A stretch of DNA of 64,000 bases from Microbaculum marinum (GTDB lineage Bacteria > Pseudomonadota > Alphaproteobacteria > Rhizobiales > Tepidamorphaceae): NCBI RefSeq assembly GCF_042646165.1, contig NZ_JBHRTC010000008.1. The stretch is one strand, 5' to 3'. Below, piece by piece: positions 60,833 through 64,000 of this stretch. The position numbers were made by a program, and so were the translations under genes. Under the pieces are notes generated by a model, which was not told the DNA's origin, ran no database searches, and saw only the letters and a list, made by a program, of their open reading frames with translations. Numbering within the stretch: position 1 is the first letter of the stretch; every line of letters starts with the position of its first letter.

Positions 60833-62098
60833 ATGGCCGCATCCTCATCGCGACCGCGCATCAGCGTCGTCGTCCCGACCCGCGAGCGGGACCGCACCCT
60901 GCCCGCCACGCTGTCGACCTGCGTCGCGCAGAGCTATCCGGAACTCGAGATCGTCGTGCACGACAACGCCTCCAGCCCGGCGACGGCCGAGGCGGTGGCG
61001 AAGTTCGACGACAGGCGGCTGAAATACTTCCGCTCCGAGGAACGCCTGTCGATGCGGGCGAACTTCGAGGCGGCGCTCGCCAGGACCACCGGCGACTACG
61101 TGGTGTTCATCGGCGACGACGACGCGCTCGCCATCGACGGCATCGCCCGCCTCGCCGACCTTTTGGTCGAGACCGGCGCCGAAGTCGTCAAGTGGGCGCT
61201 GCCCCACTACATCTGGCCCGACCGGGCGGTGTCCGGGGCCGGCTACCTGACGCTCAAGGATCCCAAGCTCTTCTGGGACTACTCGACCTATGACGGGCCG
61301 GCGACGCTCGACCTGATGTGCGCCGCCCAGGTGCGCAACTACATGAACGGGCCGGACATCTATCACGGCTGCGTCGCCCGCTCGGTGATCGAGCAGATCC
61401 GGCCGAAGACCGGCGAGTACTTCGCCTACACGATCCCCGACGTCTACGCGACGGTCGCCAACCTGTTCGTGGTCAGGACGATCCTGCACGTGCGCCATCC
61501 GCTGTCGATCACCGGCCATTCGTCGAGCTCGACCGGCATGTCGTTCAGCGAGACCAAGAGCGCCGAGGGCGAGGTGCCGACCGAGACGCCCTACGGACGC
61601 TTCGTCAGCGAGGTGAAGTCGGACACGGGCGCGCAGCCCTACAACCCGCACATCCGCTCGATCAACTACCACACGCTGGTCTGCCTGCACATCGCCAACG
61701 AGCTGCTCGGCGCGGGGCGCGAGATCAACGTCGAGGGCTGGATCGACAAGGCGGTCGCCGAGACGGTCGCCGACCCGCAGTTCCTCGCCGAGGCCCACCG
61801 CGCCGAGGAGGTCTGGCCTTACGACCGGATGCTGCTCGACCGGCTGCCGCCGCCCCCCGACGCCGCCGCCTCGCGCCAGCGCGCCCGCGTCGAGACGCAC
61901 GGCACGCGCCGCTCGTTCCGCAAGCTCGACGTGCCGACGAGCATCGACGGCCGCGACGATGCCTGGACGGCGGCGGAGACGCTGAACCGCCTGACCTCGA
62001 CCGGCTACACGATCGGCCGCCGCGGCGTCATGTCGCCGGCAAGGCACTTCTGGCACTGGACCCAGCTGCGGCGGAGGGCGAGCCCGCTGTTCGGGTGA
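60833..62098 (+). CDS. Glycosyltransferase family 2
   Basis: A 421-residue cytoplasmic GT-A transferase. The domain opens with ISVVVPTRERDRTLPATLST, has VVHDNASS for nucleotide binding, and the metal motif FIGDDDALA. The C-terminal half (about 230-421) is helical and less conserved. It probably adds a sugar to a surface glycan. It is divergent from rfbF by 81 bases and ends just before a long repeat region. Confidence 0.9.
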   Translation: MAASSSRPRISVVVPTRERDRTLPATLSTCVAQSYPELEIVVHDNASSPATAEAVAKFDDRRLKYFRSEERLSMRANFEAALARTTGDYVVFIGDDDALAIDGIARLADLLVETGAEVVKWALPHYIWPDRAVSGAGYLTLKDPKLFWDYSTYDGPATLDLMCAAQVRNYMNGPDIYHGCVARSVIEQIRPKTGEYFAYTIPDVYATVANLFVVRTILHVRHPLSITGHSSSSTGMSFSETKSAEGEVPTETPYGRFVSEVKSDTGAQPYNPHIRSINYHTLVCLHIANELLGAGREINVEGWIDKAVAETVADPQFLAEAHRAEEVWPYDRMLLDRLPPPPDAAASRQRARVETHGTRRSFRKLDVPTSIDGRDDAWTAAETLNRLTSTGYTIGRRGVMSPARHFWHWTQLRRRASPLFG

Positions 62099-62221
62099 GG
62101 CGCCGGGGCCGCGGGACGGGGCGGCGTGTCGGCGTTTTCGGCACCGCACACAAGCCGAGGCAGCGCCGGTTCTTTGCCGCCGCTTCGCGGCGACCCCCCT
62201 CCCCGACCCTCCCCCGCAAGG

Positions 62222-62380
62222 GGGGAGGGGGCGGATACGACTCGGCGTCGTGACGTCGTTGGTTTGCACCGAGACAGATTGGCTTTTCTGCCGGTTCGTG
62301 CCGAACCTTTTCGCATTCCTCCCCATCAGAGGAGGCGACAGCGCGGCAGCGCCCGTATATCAGCCGGCCGAACCTCCGCA
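62222..62380 (+). repeat. Repeat block A, copy 1
   Basis: Begins with the right arm of a G/C hairpin and the word TACGACTCGGCGTCGTGACG, then GTTTGCACCGAGA, and ends GTATATCAGCCGGCCGAACC. Copy 2 lies 439 bases to the right with few changes. Confidence 0.8.
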
Positions 62381-62530
62381 AGCTCCCCTCCCCCTCGTGG
62401 GGAGGGGTCGGGGGTGGGGCGCGCAGCGAGCTTTGGCGAGCGGAGCGTGCGGCGGGCGCGGCACAAGTCGAGGCTGCCGTACTCCGGCGCGGCGGCGGCA
62501 CGCGCTGCCTGCGGCAGCGCGCCCCCTCCC
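62381..62530 (+). repeat. Repeat block B, copy 1
   Basis: Contains GCGCGCAGCGAGCTTTGGCG and the end CGCTGCCTGCGGCAGCGCGC, itself a palindromic stem. Two more copies occur at 62820-62970 and 63110-63257. Confidence 0.8.
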
Positions 62531-62574
62531 CAACCCTCCCCCACGAGGGGGGAGGGAGGGTGTTTGGTGCACGC

Positions 62575-62650
62575 TCCTCGATCAGACCGAACCGCGGAAT
62601 GGGCTGGATCTTCTGCCTTCCGATTCTGAAAACGGATTACCATCTGGCTC
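62575..62650 (+). repeat. Repeat block C, copy 1
   Basis: Runs from GATCAGACCGAACCGCGGAA to AAACGGATTACCATCTGG. A second copy is at 63310-63380. Blocks A, B and C together make one unit of about 439 bases. Confidence 0.75.
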
Positions 62651-62661
62651 CCTCCCGAAGG

Positions 62662-62820
62662 GGGAGGGGGCGGGTACGACTCGGCGTCGTGACGTCGTTG
62701 GTTTGCACCGAGATAGATTGGCTTTTCTGCCGGTTCGTGCCGAACCTCTTCGCATTCCTCCCCATCAGGAGGAGGGCGACAGTGCGGCAGCGCCCGTATA
62801 TCAGCCGGCCGAACCTCCGC
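62662..62820 (+). repeat. Repeat block A, copy 2
   Basis: Second copy of block A, with the same TACGACTCGGCGTCGTGACG start at 62675 and a few substitutions and a 1-base indel near the poly-purine tract. It is followed by block B copy 2. Confidence 0.8.
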
Positions 62821-62970
62821 AAGCTCCCCTCGCCAACGAAGGGGGAGGGGTCGGGGGTGGCGCGCGCAGCGAGCTTTGGCGAGCGGAGCGTGCGGCGGTC
62901 GCAACACATGTCGAGGTTGCCGTACTCCGGCGCGGCGGCGGCACGCGCTGCCTGCGGCAGCGCGCCCCCC
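62820..62970 (+). repeat. Repeat block B, copy 2
   Basis: Second copy of block B. The hairpin arms at its left have decayed (CCCCTCGCCAACGAAGGGGG), while the right palindrome is intact. Confidence 0.8.
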
Positions 62971-63109
62971 TCCCCCACGAGGGGGGAGGGGGCGGGTGCG
63001 GCAGCCGCCCCGGGACCAGGCACAGGTAGACCGGGCACCGGAAGGTTGGGCACAGGAAGACCGGGCGGCCGGACACCGGTCCCCCCGCAGACCAACCGCC
63101 CGAAGCTCC

Positions 63110-63257
63110 GCAAGCTCCCCTCCCCCTCGTGGGGAGGGGTCGGGGGTGGGGCGCGCAGCGAGCTTCGGCGAGCGGAGCGTGCGGCGGGCGCGGTACGTGT
63201 CGAGGCCGCCGTATTCCGGCGCGGCGGCGGCACGCGCTGCCTGCGGCAGCGCGCCCC
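63110..63257 (+). repeat. Repeat block B, copy 3
   Basis: Third copy of block B, followed by block C copy 2 as in the first unit, but not preceded by block A. The preceding segment 62990-63109 is a different sequence whose start is repeated at 63403-63430. Confidence 0.8.
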
Positions 63258-63309
63258 CTCCCCGACCCTCCCCCACGAGGGGGGAGGGAGGTGTCTGGTG
63301 CACGATCGT

Positions 63310-63380
63310 CGATCAGATCGAACCGCGGAATGCGCTGGATCTTCTGCCTTCCGATTTGGAAAACGGATTACCATCTGGCC
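63310..63380 (+). repeat. Repeat block C, copy 2
   Basis: Second copy of block C, GATCAGATCGAACCGCGGAA to ACCATCTGG, with about five substitutions against copy 1. Confidence 0.75.
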
Positions 63381-63619
63381 CCCTCCCCCACGAGGGGGGG
63401 AGGGGGCGGGTGCGGCAGCCGCCCGGGGACCCGCCGCGTGCAGACCAGGCACCGGAAGAGGAGGCTGCCGGACGGGCAGGCGTTCCTGCCAACGGTGAGT
63501 TCCGATCGGATTGCAGGCGGTAAGACAGTTACCCCCTCCCCCCTTGTGGGGGAGGGTCGGGGAGGGGGTCCAGCGGCGGGCCGGCCCTCGATGGGCCGGG
63601 CCGGCGTCCAAATTCCTCC

Positions 63620-64000
63620 CTATCGGCGCGCCGCTTGCTCCAGCAGGTCGTCGAAGGCCGCGGTTACCGTGCGGATGTCGTAGAGGGCGACGGCCCGCTC
63701 GCGGCCGGCGGCCTGGAGGCGCTTTCGGTCACCGTCGTCGTCGATGAGGCGGGCGATCTCGCGGGCGAAGTCGGCGGGGTCGACCGAGTTGGTGGTGACG
63801 CCGGCATCGCCGGTGACCTCGGGCAGGCCGCCGCGGCCCGACGTGATGACGGCGGCGCCGGACGTCATGGCTTCGAGCGCGGTGCGGCCGAACGGTTCGG
63901 CCCAGACGCTGGGCACGACGGCGATCGCGGCGCGGGCGAACAGGTCCATGACCCGGTCGTGGGGAATGCCGGTGTGGATCTCGGCGCGCGGGCCGACGAC
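63620..64000 (-). CDS. Glycosyltransferase family 1/4 (C-terminal part, N terminus beyond window)
   Basis: The last 126 residues of a GT-B glycosyltransferase; the frame stays open to the window edge, so an internal ATG at 63949 is not the true start. The donor-sugar site reads VVPSVWAEPFGRTALEAMTSG followed by AVITSGRGGLPEV, the classic EPFGxxxLEAMA motif of this family. It probably adds a sugar to the surface polysaccharide made by the neighbouring genes. Confidence 0.9.
   Translation of the reverse strand, partial: VVGPRAEIHTGIPHDRVMDLFARAAIAVVPSVWAEPFGRTALEAMTSGAAVITSGRGGLPEVTGDAGVTTNSVDPADFAREIARLIDDDGDRKRLQAAGRERAVALYDIRTVTAAFDDLLEQAARR

Larger units (their letters stand above)
62197..63590. 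repeat. Mosaic of GC-rich hairpin repeats
   Basis: The 1.5 kb between two glycosyltransferase genes (62099-63619) holds no gene. It is built from several direct repeat blocks joined by about ten hairpins of the form CCCTCCCCC-ACGA-GGGGGGAGGG. Examples of these hairpins are at 62207-62229, 62385-62407, 62967-62993, 63116-63139, 63379-63406 and 63531-63555. Proline- and arginine-rich open frames appear in all six frames, as expected of repeats without stops, and none has family features. The repeat words are of a kind common between genes in alphaproteobacteria. Confidence 0.85.

Noticed and set aside
62197..63590. CRISPR array
   Set aside because: The repeats are long, uneven and GC-palindromic, with no regular 20-50 base spacers and no cas genes.
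62128..63683. Several proline- and arginine-rich open frames in the repeat region
   Set aside because: They appear in all frames on both strands, repeat the same words as the DNA repeats and have no family features or ribosome sites.

Overview
The window is GC-rich, densely coded chromosomal DNA that I read as an alphaproteobacterium, most likely of the order Hyphomicrobiales (Rhizobiales). This rests on a class I lysyl-tRNA synthetase, a choline uptake and oxidation locus of the betI-betA / choXWV type, many ATGA-overlapping operons, a DUF1127 protein, and short palindromic intergenic repeats of types that I recall as common in that order. No plasmid, phage, transposase or CRISPR genes were seen. 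Two short N runs (36412-36429 and 57507-57532) are assembly gaps.

Layout. 1-5.4 kb: the end of a MATE exporter, then cyoABCD for a bo3-type quinol oxidase. 5.3-7.9 kb: a minus-strand operon (DUF952, pyrD, ArsC-like) divergent from an S24-type repressor, with a clear double operator between them. 8-13.7 kb: a degenerate nuclease-like protein, lysyl-tRNA synthetase, a TerB-like protein, an alpha/beta hydrolase, a sterol-desaturase-family protein and a periplasmic binding protein. 13.8-24.9 kb: a glycosyltransferase, then genes that fit branched-chain amino acid breakdown (E1beta, E1alpha and E2 of a 2-oxoacid dehydrogenase, an AidB-like acyl-CoA dehydrogenase, leucine dehydrogenase), mixed with an AraC regulator, an AlaX editing protein and an ArgE-type deacylase. 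25-30.3 kb: a VOC protein, an unknown 179-residue protein with its own palindromic site, a fused dipeptide-type ABC ATPase and a molybdopterin oxidoreductase.

30.3-36.4 kb: a BTAD-alpha/beta hydrolase fusion regulator divergent from a cytochrome P450, then DUF1127, tRNA-Gly(CCC), a radical SAM protein and a TPR-methyltransferase cut by a gap. 36.5-44.8 kb: a ligase-associated type helicase, a formylglycine-type hydrolase, DNA polymerase I and an acyltransferase. 45-49.7 kb: a pentapeptide repeat protein, an ornithine cyclodeaminase family protein, an XRE regulator divergent from a fatty acid desaturase, and a PhnD-like binding protein. 49.8-55.4 kb: the choline locus. BetI and choline dehydrogenase read leftward, and the ChoXWV importer reads rightward from a shared region with a perfect 16-bp palindrome.

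55.6-64 kb: a large cysteine-containing exported protein of unknown function, then the edge of a surface-polysaccharide locus (RmlC-like epimerase, acyltransferase, glucose-1-phosphate cytidylyltransferase, two glycosyltransferases). This locus is interrupted by about 1.4 kb of nested GC-rich hairpin repeats and by smaller palindromic elements.

I found no single gene set that I can call a new system with confidence. The leads most worth a second look are the 179-residue orphan with its AT-rich palindrome, the BTAD-hydrolase/P450 pair, the XRE-desaturase pair, the exported 621-residue protein, the nuclease-like protein lacking catalytic residues, and the repeat mosaic at 62.2-63.6 kb.
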